NCBI RefSeq assembly: GCF_900109555.1 | Contig: NZ_FNZV01000001.1 | Coordinates: forward strand, 1-64,000 | DNA: 64,000 nucleotides | From: Pacificibacter marinus | Lineage (GTDB): Bacteria > Pseudomonadota > Alphaproteobacteria > Rhodobacterales > Rhodobacteraceae | Direction: 5' to 3' | Shown here: positions 52,655 through 62,061 of the stretch, one piece after another | Layout: each line of letters opens with the position of its first letter | Position numbering within the stretch: position 1 is the stretch's first letter | Made by a program: the position numbers and the translations under genes | The notes under the pieces: model-generated | Databases searched by the model: none | Seen by the model: only the letters and a program-made list of their open reading frames with translations | Told to the model about the DNA's origin: nothing

Positions 52655-53080
52655 CTATGATTTCAAAAACAACGCGGCGGCGCGCGCCACTTCATCGACC
52701 TTGTCTGACATCGGCAAATGTTTGTCGTAGATGACTTGTAAAGGCACCCAAGCAGCATCCATCGCATCGTCATCCGCCACAGGCACGCCGCTGTCATAGC
52801 GGCACAAAACAGCCCCCAAAACAAAGTGATGCGTGACCGCGCCATCGGCGTCTCGGTGAATAAGTTCGGCCGTGTCCAACAGCGTCACAGCCGTGGCACG
52901 CACGCTGGTTTCTTCATGCAATTCACGCACTGCGGCCTCGGCAAAACTTTCGCCAAATTCCACATGCCCGCCCGCATACCCCCAAGTGCCCGCATCTGGC
53001 GGGTTCTTGCGTTGCACCAAAAGCGCCTGATCTTGATGGATCACGACCGCCAAAGCGCCAAGTTTGGGGACTTGCCCCAT
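52655..53080 (-). CDS. NUDIX hydrolase
   Basis: 141 residues. The Nudix box is GHVEFGESFAEAAVRELHEETSV (first Gly near residue 38), matching GX5EX7REUXEEXGU with Glu residues for Mg binding; the last glycine of the consensus is replaced by valine-arginine-alanine text (SVRA). It hydrolyses a nucleoside diphosphate linked compound, unknown here. Its ATG overlaps the stop of uvrA by one base, so it is coupled to uvrA; a GTG one codon earlier is also possible. Confidence 0.9.
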   Translation of the reverse strand: MGQVPKLGALAVVIHQDQALLVQRKNPPDAGTWGYAGGHVEFGESFAEAAVRELHEETSVRATAVTLLDTAELIHRDADGAVTHHFVLGAVLCRYDSGVPVADDDAMDAAWVPLQVIYDKHLPMSDKVDEVARAAALFLKS

Positions 53081-55962
53081 CACTCGGCCGCTTTGCGGGC
53101 TTTGATTTTATCCAACATCGGTTTCAGATAGCGCCCTGTGTGCGAGTCTGCGACTTCGGCCACCTGTTCGGGCGTGCCTGTCGCCACGATCATGCCACCG
53201 CCATCGCCGCCCTCTGGGCCGATGTCGATGATGTGGTCCGCTGTTTTGATCACATCCAAGTTATGTTCGATCACGATCATCGAATTGCCCTGATCCACCA
53301 ACTCATGCAGCACTTCCAAAAGCTTTTTGACGTCTTCGAAATGCAGGCCTGTTGTTGGCTCATCAAGGATATACAGCGTGCGCCCAGTTGAGCGTTTGGC
53401 GAGCTCTTTTGACAGTTTCACCCGCTGCGCTTCGCCGCCCGAAAGCGTCGTCGCCTGTTGCCCCACTTTGATGTACCCAAGCCCCACGCGCATCAACGCA
53501 TCCATCTTGTCGCGGATGCTTGGCACGGCTTTGAAAAACTCTTGCGCGTCTTCGACAGTCATATCCAAAACATCGGCTATGCTCTTGCCCTTAAACTGAA
53601 CTTCCAAAGTTTCACGGTTATAACGTGCGCCTTTGCAGGTCTCACACTCGACGTAAACATCGGGCAAAAAGTGCATTTCGATCTTGATCACGCCATCGCC
53701 TTGGCACGCCTCACACCGCCCGCCTTTGACGTTGAACGAGAACCGCCCCGGCTTATATCCGCGAGCTTTGGATTCCGGTAGACCCGCAAACCATTCGCGG
53801 ATCGGCGTGAAGGCACCGGTGTAGGTCGCGGGGTTGGATCGCGGTGTGCGCCCAATGGGGCGTTGATCAATATCAATGACTTTATCAAGGTGCTCAAGAC
53901 CCTTGATCGTTTCGCACGGTGCGGGCGTTTGGCGCGCGCCGTTGAGGCGCATGGACGCTGTTTTAAACAGGGTTTCCAACGTCAAAGTCGATTTGCCGCC
54001 GCCGGACACACCAGAGACCACAACGAACATGCCCAAAGGAAATTCCGCTGTGACATTCTTTAAATTGTTGCCTGTGGCCTTAACCACTTTGATCTTTTTC
54101 TTGTTGCCCTTGCGGCGCTTTTCGGGGACTGGCACTTCGCGTTTGCCCGTCAAATAGTCTCCCGTGATCGAACCCTCAGTTTGTTCAATTTCCAGCGGCG
54201 TGCCTTTGGCAACGACTTGCCCGCCGTGCACACCTGCGCCTGGGCCGATGTCGAACACATAATCTGCCTTGCGGATCATGTCTTCGTCATGTTCCACCAC
54301 AATCACTGTATTTCCTTGATTTCGCAGGTTTTTCAAGGTGCCAATCAAGCGATCATTATCGCGTTGGTGCAGACCGATAGACGGTTCATCAAGCACATAA
54401 AGCACGCCTTGCAGGCCAGACCCAATCTGAGACGCCAAACGAATACGCTGGCTTTCGCCCCCTGACAGAGTGCCCGAATTGCGCGACAAAGACAGGTAAT
54501 CCAAACCAACATTGTTGAGAAACCCAAGCCGTTCGCGGATTTCTTTGATGATGGCTTTGGCGATTTCTTGCTTTTGCTTGCTCAGGCTGTCGTTGATGCC
54601 ATCGATCCACGCATAAGCTTCTTTGATCGACATTTGCACCACTTCACCCGCGTGCAAGCGATTGTTTTCAGGTCCAATTTTCACGGCCAATGCTTCGGGT
54701 CGCAAACGGTATCCGTTGCACGCGCCACAGTGGCGGTTGTTTTGATAGCGTTCAAATTCTTCGCGAATCCAGTTGGAATCTGTTTCCCGGTAGCGACGTT
54801 CCATGTTTGGGATCACGCCCTCGAAAGACCGCGAGACCTCGTACACACGGCCGCCTTCGTCGTAGCGAAACTTGATTTCTTCTTCGCCAGAGCCGCGCAA
54901 AAACACGTGTTTCACCGCCTCGGGAATGTCTTTCCAAGGGCTGGAAGCTTTGAAATCGTAATGCTTGGCAATTGCTTCAATTGTCTGGCGGAAATACGGA
55001 GATTTGCCTTTGCGCCACGGTGCAATCGCTCCGTCGTAGACCTTGAGCGACGCATCAGGCACCACTAGACGCTCATCGAAAAACAACTCGACCCCAAGCC
55101 CGTCACACTTTGGACAGGCCCCGAACGGCGCGTTGAATGAAAACAATCGCGGTTCGATTTCGGGGATGGTAAAACCAGACACTGGACAAGCGAAGTTTTC
55201 AGAGAATGTCAGGCGCTCGACATCCCCCTCGCCCTCACGCGGTGCGGTTTCCAAAATGGCGATGCCGTCGGCCAGATCAAGCGCTGTGCGCAGGGAATCC
55301 GCCAGACGGGTTTCCAGCCCCTCACGCACCACAAGACGGTCGACAACCACGTCGATATCATGGCGATATTTTTTGTCTAATGTAGGCGGCTCATCGAGTT
55401 CATAAAACTCACCATCCACCTTAACGCGTTGAAAGCCCTGTTTGCGTAAGTCTAAGAATTCTTTACGGTATTCCCCTTTGCGGTCGCGCACGATGGGCGC
55501 CAACAAAAAACCACGCGTGCCCTCGGGCAAGGCCATAACGATATCGACCATGTCCTGTACCTGTTGCGCTTCAATCGGATCACCTGTGGTGGGGCTATAG
55601 GGCGTGCCTGCACGTGCAAACAACAAGCGCAGATAGTCGTAAATCTCAGTCACGGTGCCCACAGTAGACCGTGGGTTTTTCGAGGTGGTTTTTTGTTCAA
55701 TCGAGATCGCAGGAGACAGCCCCGCGATGTGATCAACATCAGGTTTCCCCATCATATCAAGGAATTGGCGCGCATAGGCGCTTAGCGATTCCACATATCG
55801 CCGCTGCCCTTCGGCATAGATTGTATCAAACGCCAGCGATGATTTGCCCGACCCAGACAGCCCTGTGATCACAACCAACTGATCGCGCGGAATATCCACG
55901 TCGATGTTTTTGAGATTGTGCTCGCGCGCACCTCTGACTTCGATTGATTTCAGCTCTGCCAT
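53080..55962 (-). CDS. uvrA: excinuclease ABC subunit A
   Basis: 960 residues, normal for UvrA. Damage recognition ATPase of nucleotide excision repair. Two ABC modules: first Walker [17 protein letters not shown] near residue 35, second [15 protein letters not shown] near 650; signatures [14 protein letters not shown] and [17 protein letters not shown]; zinc-finger cysteines CPVSGF...[21 protein letters not shown] and [29 protein letters not shown]-type text split over two fingers. The switch region [21 protein letters not shown] is intact. Start ATG at 55962. Confidence 0.97.
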   Translation of the reverse strand: MAELKSIEVRGAREHNLKNIDVDIPRDQLVVITGLSGSGKSSLAFDTIYAEGQRRYVESLSAYARQFLDMMGKPDVDHIAGLSPAISIEQKTTSKNPRSTVGTVTEIYDYLRLLFARAGTPYSPTTGDPIEAQQVQDMVDIVMALPEGTRGFLLAPIVRDRKGEYRKEFLDLRKQGFQRVKVDGEFYELDEPPTLDKKYRHDIDVVVDRLVVREGLETRLADSLRTALDLADGIAILETAPREGEGDVERLTFSENFACPVSGFTIPEIEPRLFSFNAPFGACPKCDGLGVELFFDERLVVPDASLKVYDGAIAPWRKGKSPYFRQTIEAIAKHYDFKASSPWKDIPEAVKHVFLRGSGEEEIKFRYDEGGRVYEVSRSFEGVIPNMERRYRETDSNWIREEFERYQNNRHCGACNGYRLRPEALAVKIGPENNRLHAGEVVQMSIKEAYAWIDGINDSLSKQKQEIAKAIIKEIRERLGFLNNVGLDYLSLSRNSGTLSGGESQRIRLASQIGSGLQGVLYVLDEPSIGLHQRDNDRLIGTLKNLRNQGNTVIVVEHDEDMIRKADYVFDIGPGAGVHGGQVVAKGTPLEIEQTEGSITGDYLTGKREVPVPEKRRKGNKKKIKVVKATGNNLKNVTAEFPLGMFVVVSGVSGGGKSTLTLETLFKTASMRLNGARQTPAPCETIKGLEHLDKVIDIDQRPIGRTPRSNPATYTGAFTPIREWFAGLPESKARGYKPGRFSFNVKGGRCEACQGDGVIKIEMHFLPDVYVECETCKGARYNRETLEVQFKGKSIADVLDMTVEDAQEFFKAVPSIRDKMDALMRVGLGYIKVGQQATTLSGGEAQRVKLSKELAKRSTGRTLYILDEPTTGLHFEDVKKLLEVLHELVDQGNSMIVIEHNLDVIKTADHIIDIGPEGGDGGGMIVATGTPEQVAEVADSHTGRYLKPMLDKIKARKAAE

Positions 55963-56165
55963 GTGCCTGCCACCCGTATAAATTCACCCAAAGCCCAAGG
56001 CTTTTCACATATCTAGCGTTCAATGCCCCGTGTTCCAATAGGAAAAAGAGAACATTTGTGGAACATACACACTCTGTTGAGGGAAATCGCATAATTTAGC
56101 CAGATGCGCGCAATCGCACCCCACATCTGCCGTCTTGAGATAGATTTACACCAAAGCAAATATGC

Positions 56166-57134
56166 TTATTCCGCGGCCTCAGTCACAGCCCCGTCAAATG
56201 TCGCTTGCTCTGCCGCAGCCATCTGCCCGCCTGCATTTGGCTCGTCTGGGCCAAAGTAAACATCACGCCGCGCCGAAAACCGCCCTGCGATAAAGCGCAT
56301 GAATTCGGTGACGCGTGGCACATGGCGCAGATCAGGATGGGTAAGCACCCAGATCGGAAAATGATCGTCCAACGCAAATTGCGGCACACGCACCAACTTT
56401 GGATCACAACTGCCAACCAGATGAGTGCACCGCACCACGCCCAACCCAACATGGGCCGCCGACAAAGCGGACACCATATCATCGGTTTTCAATGCAATTT
56501 TACAGCTCGGCATATTGGCAAACAGCGTTGGCGGGCACACATTGTCCCAAGCCGTAAAGCCGATATAGGGCAGTGGAGTTTCAACGTCTTTCCCACTCAA
56601 AACATCGGCGTATTCTTCCAAAAAGGCAGGCGATGCAAACCACCCTGCCCGTTGCTGCACCATCATCCGCCCCCAAAGACTTTCTTCAGGTGAACTGCTA
56701 ACGCGAATGGCGATATCGGCCTCACGTTTGTGCAAATTCAAAACATCGGTAGAGCCGCGAATTTGAATATCGATAAAAGGGTGCAACCGTTTGAATTCTT
56801 TTAGGTCTGCTGCAAAAATATCGTCAGCCACCAGCGGCGGCATGGTGATGCGCAACTCACCTTCTTCAGTTTCATCACGCGCCGCCAAAGCAATATCTAG
56901 CGCCACCATACGGGCCTCGACTTCTTCGGCGTGAGCTATGGCAACCTTGCCCGCTTCTGTCGCCTGAAGCCCTGAAGCCAGCCGTGTAAAAAATCGCACG
57001 CCCGCAGTCTCTTCGGCACGCGAAAGCTGCCGAGACACCGTAGCATGGTTGACGCCCAAAACACGTGCGGCGCCCGAAAGGCCGCCCTCACGCGCAACGG
57101 CGAGAATATATCTTAAAGAATCCCAATCTGTCAT
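56166..57134 (-). CDS. LysR family transcriptional regulator
   Basis: 322 residues. N-terminal winged helix DSLRYILAVAREGGLSGAARVLGVNHATVSRQLSRAEE (residues 4-41), then the linker LASGLQATEAGKVAIAHAEEVEARM, then a periplasmic-binding-protein-like effector domain. The form LGVNHATVSRQL is typical of the branch that regulates transporter or catabolic genes. The target is unknown; the convergent or neighbouring genes on its side are uvrA and lpdA, neither an obvious partner. Single-gene unit. Confidence 0.92.
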   Translation of the reverse strand: MTDWDSLRYILAVAREGGLSGAARVLGVNHATVSRQLSRAEETAGVRFFTRLASGLQATEAGKVAIAHAEEVEARMVALDIALAARDETEEGELRITMPPLVADDIFAADLKEFKRLHPFIDIQIRGSTDVLNLHKREADIAIRVSSSPEESLWGRMMVQQRAGWFASPAFLEEYADVLSGKDVETPLPYIGFTAWDNVCPPTLFANMPSCKIALKTDDMVSALSAAHVGLGVVRCTHLVGSCDPKLVRVPQFALDDHFPIWVLTHPDLRHVPRVTEFMRFIAGRFSARRDVYFGPDEPNAGGQMAAAEQATFDGAVTEAAE

Positions 57135-57235
57135 GCTCGGAGCATATGAGTGCTTTCATTTGCGCACAAGCGCTACGGCACAGCCTCGCAAAAAAGAACA
57201 TCACATCATCAGGCGCACATCCTCATATCGCAAAC

Positions 57236-57262
57236 GCAAAACGCCGCCCAAAGGGACGGCGC
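57236..57262 (-). terminator. terminator after lpdA
   Basis: On the minus strand GCCGTCC pairs with GGGCGGC (57260-57254 with 57249-57243, one G-T pair) and is followed by GTTTTGCGTTTG. It lies just after the stop of lpdA. Confidence 0.65.
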
Positions 57263-57284
57263 AGTGCAAAATCAATGGATTATA

Positions 57285-58679
57285 TTAGATATGAATGGCA
57301 CGCCCATATGCATCGAGCACGGATTCATGCATCATTTCCGACAAGGTCGGATGCGGGAACACAGTTTGCATCAAGTCTTCTTCGGTGGTCTCAAGTTGAC
57401 GCCCGATGACGTAGCCTTGGATCAGTTCTGTGACCTCGGCCCCAACCATATGAGCACCCAAAAGTTCGCCTGTGGCCGCATCAAATACGGTTTTGACAAA
57501 CCCTTCGGCCTCGCCCAAGGCCACGGCTTTACCGTTGCCAATAAAGGGGAATTTACCGACTTTAACCTTGTAGCCAGCTTCGATCGCTTTCGCTTCGGTC
57601 AAGCCAACTGAGGCCACTTGCGGATGACAATATGTACAGCCGGCGATGGAATTCGGCTTGATCGGATGCGCTTTTTCACCTGCGACCAATTCGGCGACCA
57701 TGACACCTTCGTGCGATGCTTTGTGCGCCAGCCATGGTGCGCCGGCCACGTCGCCAATCGCGAAAACACCGTCCACGCCTGTGCGGCAGTATTCGTCCGT
57801 GACGATGTGTGTGCGGTCGACTTTGACGCCCAGCTCTTCCAGCCCCAAGCCTTCAACATTGCCGACGATGCCAACAGCAGAAATCACAGTATCGAATTCG
57901 TGCTTTTCAATTTTGCCATTGATTTCAATGTGCGCCACGACTTTACCGTTGCCGCGATCAAGCTGTTTCACGCCTGATTTTTCCAAGATCGTCATGCCCT
58001 GTTTTACGAATTGTTTTTTCGCAAATGCAGAGATGTCTTTGTCTTCGACGGGCAGCACGCGGTCCATAACTTCGACCACAGTCGTGTCAGCGCCGAGCGT
58101 ATTGTAGAAGGACGCGAATTCGATGCCAATCGCACCAGAGCCGATGACCAAAAGCTTTTTCGGCATGCGTGTCGGCACAAGCGCTTGGCGGTAGGCCCAA
58201 ACCAGATCGCCGTCGGCCTCAAGACCGGGCAATTCACGCGCGCGCGCGCCGGTGGCCACGATGATGTTTTTGCCCACAAGCGTCTCTTCGCCCGCGTCGG
58301 TTTTCACAATAACTTTGCCAGAGCCAGCCAATTTGGCTTCGCCCATAATGCTTGTGACTTTGTTCTTTTTGAACAGACCTTTGATGCCAGCATTCATTTG
58401 CTTGGCGACACCACGTGAGCGCTTTACGATGGCATCCAGATCGAAACTGATTTTTTCAGCAGACAGACCATAGTCTTTGGCGCGTCCCATTTGGTGAAAC
58501 ACTTCGGCAGAGCGCAGCAAAGCTTTGGTCGGGATACATCCCCAATTGAGGCAAATGCCGCCAAGGTTTTCACGCTCAATACAAGCGACCGAAAGACCGA
58601 GCTGCGCAGCCCGAATTGCGGCGACATAGCCGCCTGGTCCAGCGCCAATTACAACGAGGTCAAAAGATTTGTCTGCCAT
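57285..58679 (-). CDS. lpdA: dihydrolipoyl dehydrogenase
   Basis: 464 residues. E3 flavoprotein of 2-oxo acid dehydrogenase complexes (or glycine cleavage). FAD motif VVIGAGPGGYVAAIRAAQLG near residue 9, redox cysteines GGICLNWGCIPTKALL (Cys40 and Cys45), NAD motif LLVIGSGAIGIEFASFY near 175, GVDGVFAIGDVAGAPWLAHKA near 300, and the catalytic HPTLSE at 440. Full length. No dehydrogenase E1/E2 genes are next to it, so it may serve as the shared E3. An inverted repeat lies in its promoter region. Confidence 0.96.
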   Translation of the reverse strand: MADKSFDLVVIGAGPGGYVAAIRAAQLGLSVACIERENLGGICLNWGCIPTKALLRSAEVFHQMGRAKDYGLSAEKISFDLDAIVKRSRGVAKQMNAGIKGLFKKNKVTSIMGEAKLAGSGKVIVKTDAGEETLVGKNIIVATGARARELPGLEADGDLVWAYRQALVPTRMPKKLLVIGSGAIGIEFASFYNTLGADTTVVEVMDRVLPVEDKDISAFAKKQFVKQGMTILEKSGVKQLDRGNGKVVAHIEINGKIEKHEFDTVISAVGIVGNVEGLGLEELGVKVDRTHIVTDEYCRTGVDGVFAIGDVAGAPWLAHKASHEGVMVAELVAGEKAHPIKPNSIAGCTYCHPQVASVGLTEAKAIEAGYKVKVGKFPFIGNGKAVALGEAEGFVKTVFDAATGELLGAHMVGAEVTELIQGYVIGRQLETTEEDLMQTVFPHPTLSEMMHESVLDAYGRAIHI

Positions 58680-58700
58680 GGGGATCCTCCCGAAACCATA

Positions 58701-58717
58701 TTTAGTTTGATACTAAA
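58701..58717 (-). promoter_or_regulatory. inverted repeat upstream of lpdA
   Basis: TTTAGT TTGAT ACTAAA, two perfect 6-bp arms around five bases, 22 to 38 bp before the lpdA start codon. Possible operator; the regulator is unknown. Confidence 0.35.
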
Positions 58718-58837
58718 CTATTCCAGAATTTCGGGCAACGGGTCGCATGCAATTGACTGCGAAATCCTGCATCCCGCCTGATGCATAGCTCAGACGGGAA
58801 ACGCATAGGGCGTTAAAGTTCTATTTTAAACAGCGTG

Positions 58838-59443
58838 TTAAGCGGCAATTTGGTCTAAGTTTTCCAACGCAAACCTATAGCCACCCTTGGCCAAAAACTG
58901 TTCTTCGGCTTGATTTGTCGCCCGTCCTAGCGCGTCATTGCGGTATGGAAAGCGTCCAAATTCGCGGATCACGTTGCGATGCGCTTGGGCGTGGCGCAAT
59001 TCTTGCCCGCTGGCAGACATCCGCTCTTTGTACAAACAGACATTGCGTTCTTGGTCGGTCAAGCATTCGGAATGCATCAATGGCAGATAGAAAAACTGGC
59101 GCGCTGGAGCGTCGATTTTCATATCCCAGCCCTTTGAAATCGCAACTTTAGCCGCAGCCAAAGCAATACGATCAGAGGCAAAGCTATTGCCCTCTCCGCG
59201 AAACATATTGCGCGGCATTTGATCGTTGAGAATGATATAAGCCAAAGCGCCTGAGGCGTAGGTGAGCCAAAGAGAATACGCGCCATCTTGGGCATTTTTC
59301 CAAGCGGGTAAAAACCGATCCCGGATCTGCTGATCCAGTGCAGGACTGCTGCTATACCAATCCTTGGGGCTCAATTCATCGAGCCAATAGGACAAGACAT
59401 CGTCTGGGGTGATTGTCGACTGTAGCGGCTGAGTTTTGGCCAT
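58838..59443 (-). CDS. DUF924 family protein
   Basis: 201 residues from the ATG at 59443, preceded by GGAGAGAGGCA. Family signature visible: VLSYWLDELSPKDWYSSSPALDQQIRDRF, then YIILNDQMPRNMFRGEGNSFASD and FFYLPLMHSECLTDQERNV, then IREFGRFPYRNDALGR. DUF924 proteins resemble tetratricopeptide-like helical folds and have no settled activity. Single gene between lpdA and an MFS transporter on the same strand. Confidence 0.92.
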   Translation of the reverse strand: MAKTQPLQSTITPDDVLSYWLDELSPKDWYSSSPALDQQIRDRFLPAWKNAQDGAYSLWLTYASGALAYIILNDQMPRNMFRGEGNSFASDRIALAAAKVAISKGWDMKIDAPARQFFYLPLMHSECLTDQERNVCLYKERMSASGQELRHAQAHRNVIREFGRFPYRNDALGRATNQAEEQFLAKGGYRFALENLDQIAA

Positions 59444-59578
59444 TGCCTCTCTCCATGATGGCGTGTCGTTACATAAAAGCGTTACAAACCCACAAGTTGG
59501 GTGCAAGCATATCGTATCAACGCGGCAGGCCTATTTAGGATCGTTGCGCAATAGAGACACAAATGGCCCAACCACGGC

Positions 59579-60850
59579 CTATTCAGCTGCAGTTAGGGCA
59601 TCTTCGGCGTCATCTTCCGCTTGTTCGATCGCCCATTCAGAGGCCACCTCAGAGGCAACGGGCGTGGCAGATGGCATAACAGCGACATAGGCTGCGGTGT
59701 CTTCGACAGGAATTGCGGCACGACGTGTCATCCGCCACCCAGCATAACTGGTGACGCTGAGCATCAAAAGTGCTTGCAAGCCCCAGTACCCAGACGGGCC
59801 AACAACCCCCATAAGCCAACCTGCCACAACAGGACCACCAACAGCTCCGACGCCGTTGATGAAAATCAGCCCCCCCGAAGAGGCCGCCATATCATCAGGT
59901 TCAAGGTAATCATTGGTGTGAGCAATCAGCAAAGAATACAACGGATTGGCCATGCCACCGGCAACAAAAGCGACGCCAAGCGCCACATATAGAACTGTGC
60001 CGAACACAACTCCGACCAGACACACAACGCCCCCCACAGCAGCCGCGCCCAAGATCACAAGGCGGCGATCCATGCGATCTGACATCCAGCCAATCGGAAC
60101 TTGGAACACCACAGCGCCGATGTAGATGGCTGCAATAAACAGTGAGACTTCGGGCAATGAAAAACCCGCTTGGATGGCGTACAAAGATGCCATGCCCATT
60201 TGCGCGGCAAAAACGCCACCCATCAAAAACATACCAACGCAGCCCAAAGGCGACACTTCGTACAGTTTGCGCAATGTCATTGGTTTGGAGGTCTCGAACG
60301 GCGGTGTTGGAATCACCGAAAGCAAAATCGGCGCAAACGAGATCGAAACCAACACAGACGGCACGATGAACAAGATGTAGCCAGAGGGATCACCAAGTGC
60401 CAGCACCCCTTGAGCGATGACCATTCCCACCATTTGCACCATCATATAGGCGGACAATGTTTTGCCGCGCACTTCGTTGGTGGCGGAATTGTTAAGCCAG
60501 CTTTCCGCGGTGACATACACGCCAGAGAAACAAAACCCCAAGGCGATGCGCAAAAACGTCCAGACCCAAGGGTCTGTTAATGTTGGAAAAATGATTAAAG
60601 CGGCAGAGATAAACGACGCCAAAGCAGCAAACACCCGCACATGACCGACGCGGCGGATCAGGTGTGGTGCGATTTGTGACCCGCCCAAGAATCCCAAAAA
60701 GTAGCCAGACATCACGATAGAGATTGAAAAGGTTGAAAACCCTTCGATGCTGCCACGCACGCCCAAAAGCGAGCCTTGCAGACCGTTACCGATCATCAAA
60801 AAGAGCATTCCAAGCAGCAAAGCTGACGATGAAGCAAGAACTTGGCGCAT
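59579..60850 (-). CDS. MFS transporter (YcaD-like)
   Basis: 423 residues from the ATG at 60850 (AAGGTCTTCAATC upstream). Twelve hydrophobic segments. LLLGMLFLMIGNGLQGSLLGVR at the start, GYFLGFLGGSQIAPHLIRRVGHVRVFA between helices 2 and 3 (the MFS motif A position) and WMSDRMDRRLVILGA at the centre (motif A of the second half) mark the family. This pattern is close to the YcaD/'MFS transporter' group common in Rhodobacterales. Substrate unknown. The tail is acidic (EQAEDDAEDALTAAE). Confidence 0.9.
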   Translation of the reverse strand: MRQVLASSSALLLGMLFLMIGNGLQGSLLGVRGSIEGFSTFSISIVMSGYFLGFLGGSQIAPHLIRRVGHVRVFAALASFISAALIIFPTLTDPWVWTFLRIALGFCFSGVYVTAESWLNNSATNEVRGKTLSAYMMVQMVGMVIAQGVLALGDPSGYILFIVPSVLVSISFAPILLSVIPTPPFETSKPMTLRKLYEVSPLGCVGMFLMGGVFAAQMGMASLYAIQAGFSLPEVSLFIAAIYIGAVVFQVPIGWMSDRMDRRLVILGAAAVGGVVCLVGVVFGTVLYVALGVAFVAGGMANPLYSLLIAHTNDYLEPDDMAASSGGLIFINGVGAVGGPVVAGWLMGVVGPSGYWGLQALLMLSVTSYAGWRMTRRAAIPVEDTAAYVAVMPSATPVASEVASEWAIEQAEDDAEDALTAAE

Positions 60851-60968
60851 GATTGAAGACCTTATGACTGAGCGGACACACAAAACAACAAAAGAGACGC
60901 CCCTTTAGCTGTGATATCACTGCGGTTGAACGCCAGCGATATATGAGGACAAGTTGCTTAGAAAGGGT

Positions 60969-62030
60969 TTAAATTTCGTTGGGCAAAAGCAGCGATGAAT
61001 CACCATATGAAAAGAACCTATATCCATTGTCTATGGCATGGTCATAAATCTGGCGAATACGCTCTTGCCCCAAGACGGCAGACACCAACATCATCAACGT
61101 GGATTTGGGTAGGTGAAAGTTGGTCATCAACGCATCAGTCACATGAAACTCAAACCCAGGACGGATGAAAATATCTGTTTCTCCCAAGAAAGACGCAATG
61201 GCCCCCGTGGGGCGTGCGGCGCTTTCAATCAATCGCAGTGCGGTGGTGCCAACTGGAATCACACGTCCGCCAGCAGCTTTGGTCTGTGCGATTTCAGTGG
61301 CAGCTTGGGCAGACACTTCGCCCCATTCCGCATGCATCTTATGGTCATCCACATTGTCGACTTTGACGGGTAAAAACGTGCCCGCGCCCACATGCAGCGT
61401 CACATAGGTGATCTCAACGCCTTTGGCTTTCAATGCCTCCAACAACGGGGCATCAAAATGCAAAGACGCCGTCGGGGCCGCCACAGCGCCAAGGGTTTTA
61501 GCCCAGACGGTTTGATAGTCTTCTTTGTCTTGGGCGTCAGCTTTGCGCAGTGCTTCGATATAAGGCGGCAATGGCATGGCACCCGCCGCATTCAACGCCG
61601 TGTCAAAATCATCGCCAGACAAGTTAAAGGTCAAAAATGCGGCCCCGTCTTCTTTGCGCTCTAAACGCGCAGACAGATCATCAGAGAACCGCACATCTTC
61701 GCCCTCTTTCACCTTTTTCAAGGGCTTCACCAAGGCGCGCCACTGCCCTGCAGTGGACTGTGGTTCGAGCAAAGTGACCTCGACGCGGGCCTCTTGATAC
61801 CCCTGCGCCGTGTCGCGCCCCCGCAGACCTGTCAAACGGGCGGGCAATACTTTCGTGTCGTTCAAAACCAAACGGTCGCCTGCCCGAAACCAATCCACCA
61901 AATCGGTCACATGCCCGTCAGTGATCTGTGTGGGCGTGGCCACCAAAAGCCGTGCAGAAGAGCGCGGCTTTGCAGGGCGTGTCGCGATCAGCGTTTGTGG
62001 CAGGTCAAAATCAAAATCCGAAAGTTTCAT
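60969..62030 (-). CDS. queA: tRNA preQ1(34) S-adenosylmethionine ribosyltransferase-isomerase
   Basis: 353 residues from the ATG at 62030, preceded by AAGGGATGCT; the frame is open 54 codons further upstream but the family starts at [23 protein letters not shown]. Converts preQ1 at the tRNA wobble position to epoxyqueuosine using SAM. Signatures: [84 protein letters not shown], and [10 protein letters not shown]-like [14 protein letters not shown]. Full length. It is 31 bp from the next gene upstream (AsmA-like), same strand. Confidence 0.96.
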   Translation of the reverse strand: MKLSDFDFDLPQTLIATRPAKPRSSARLLVATPTQITDGHVTDLVDWFRAGDRLVLNDTKVLPARLTGLRGRDTAQGYQEARVEVTLLEPQSTAGQWRALVKPLKKVKEGEDVRFSDDLSARLERKEDGAAFLTFNLSGDDFDTALNAAGAMPLPPYIEALRKADAQDKEDYQTVWAKTLGAVAAPTASLHFDAPLLEALKAKGVEITYVTLHVGAGTFLPVKVDNVDDHKMHAEWGEVSAQAATEIAQTKAAGGRVIPVGTTALRLIESAARPTGAIASFLGETDIFIRPGFEFHVTDALMTNFHLPKSTLMMLVSAVLGQERIRQIYDHAIDNGYRFFSYGDSSLLLPNEI

Positions 62031-62061
62031 AGCATCCCTTATATATGATCTATGCGCGACA

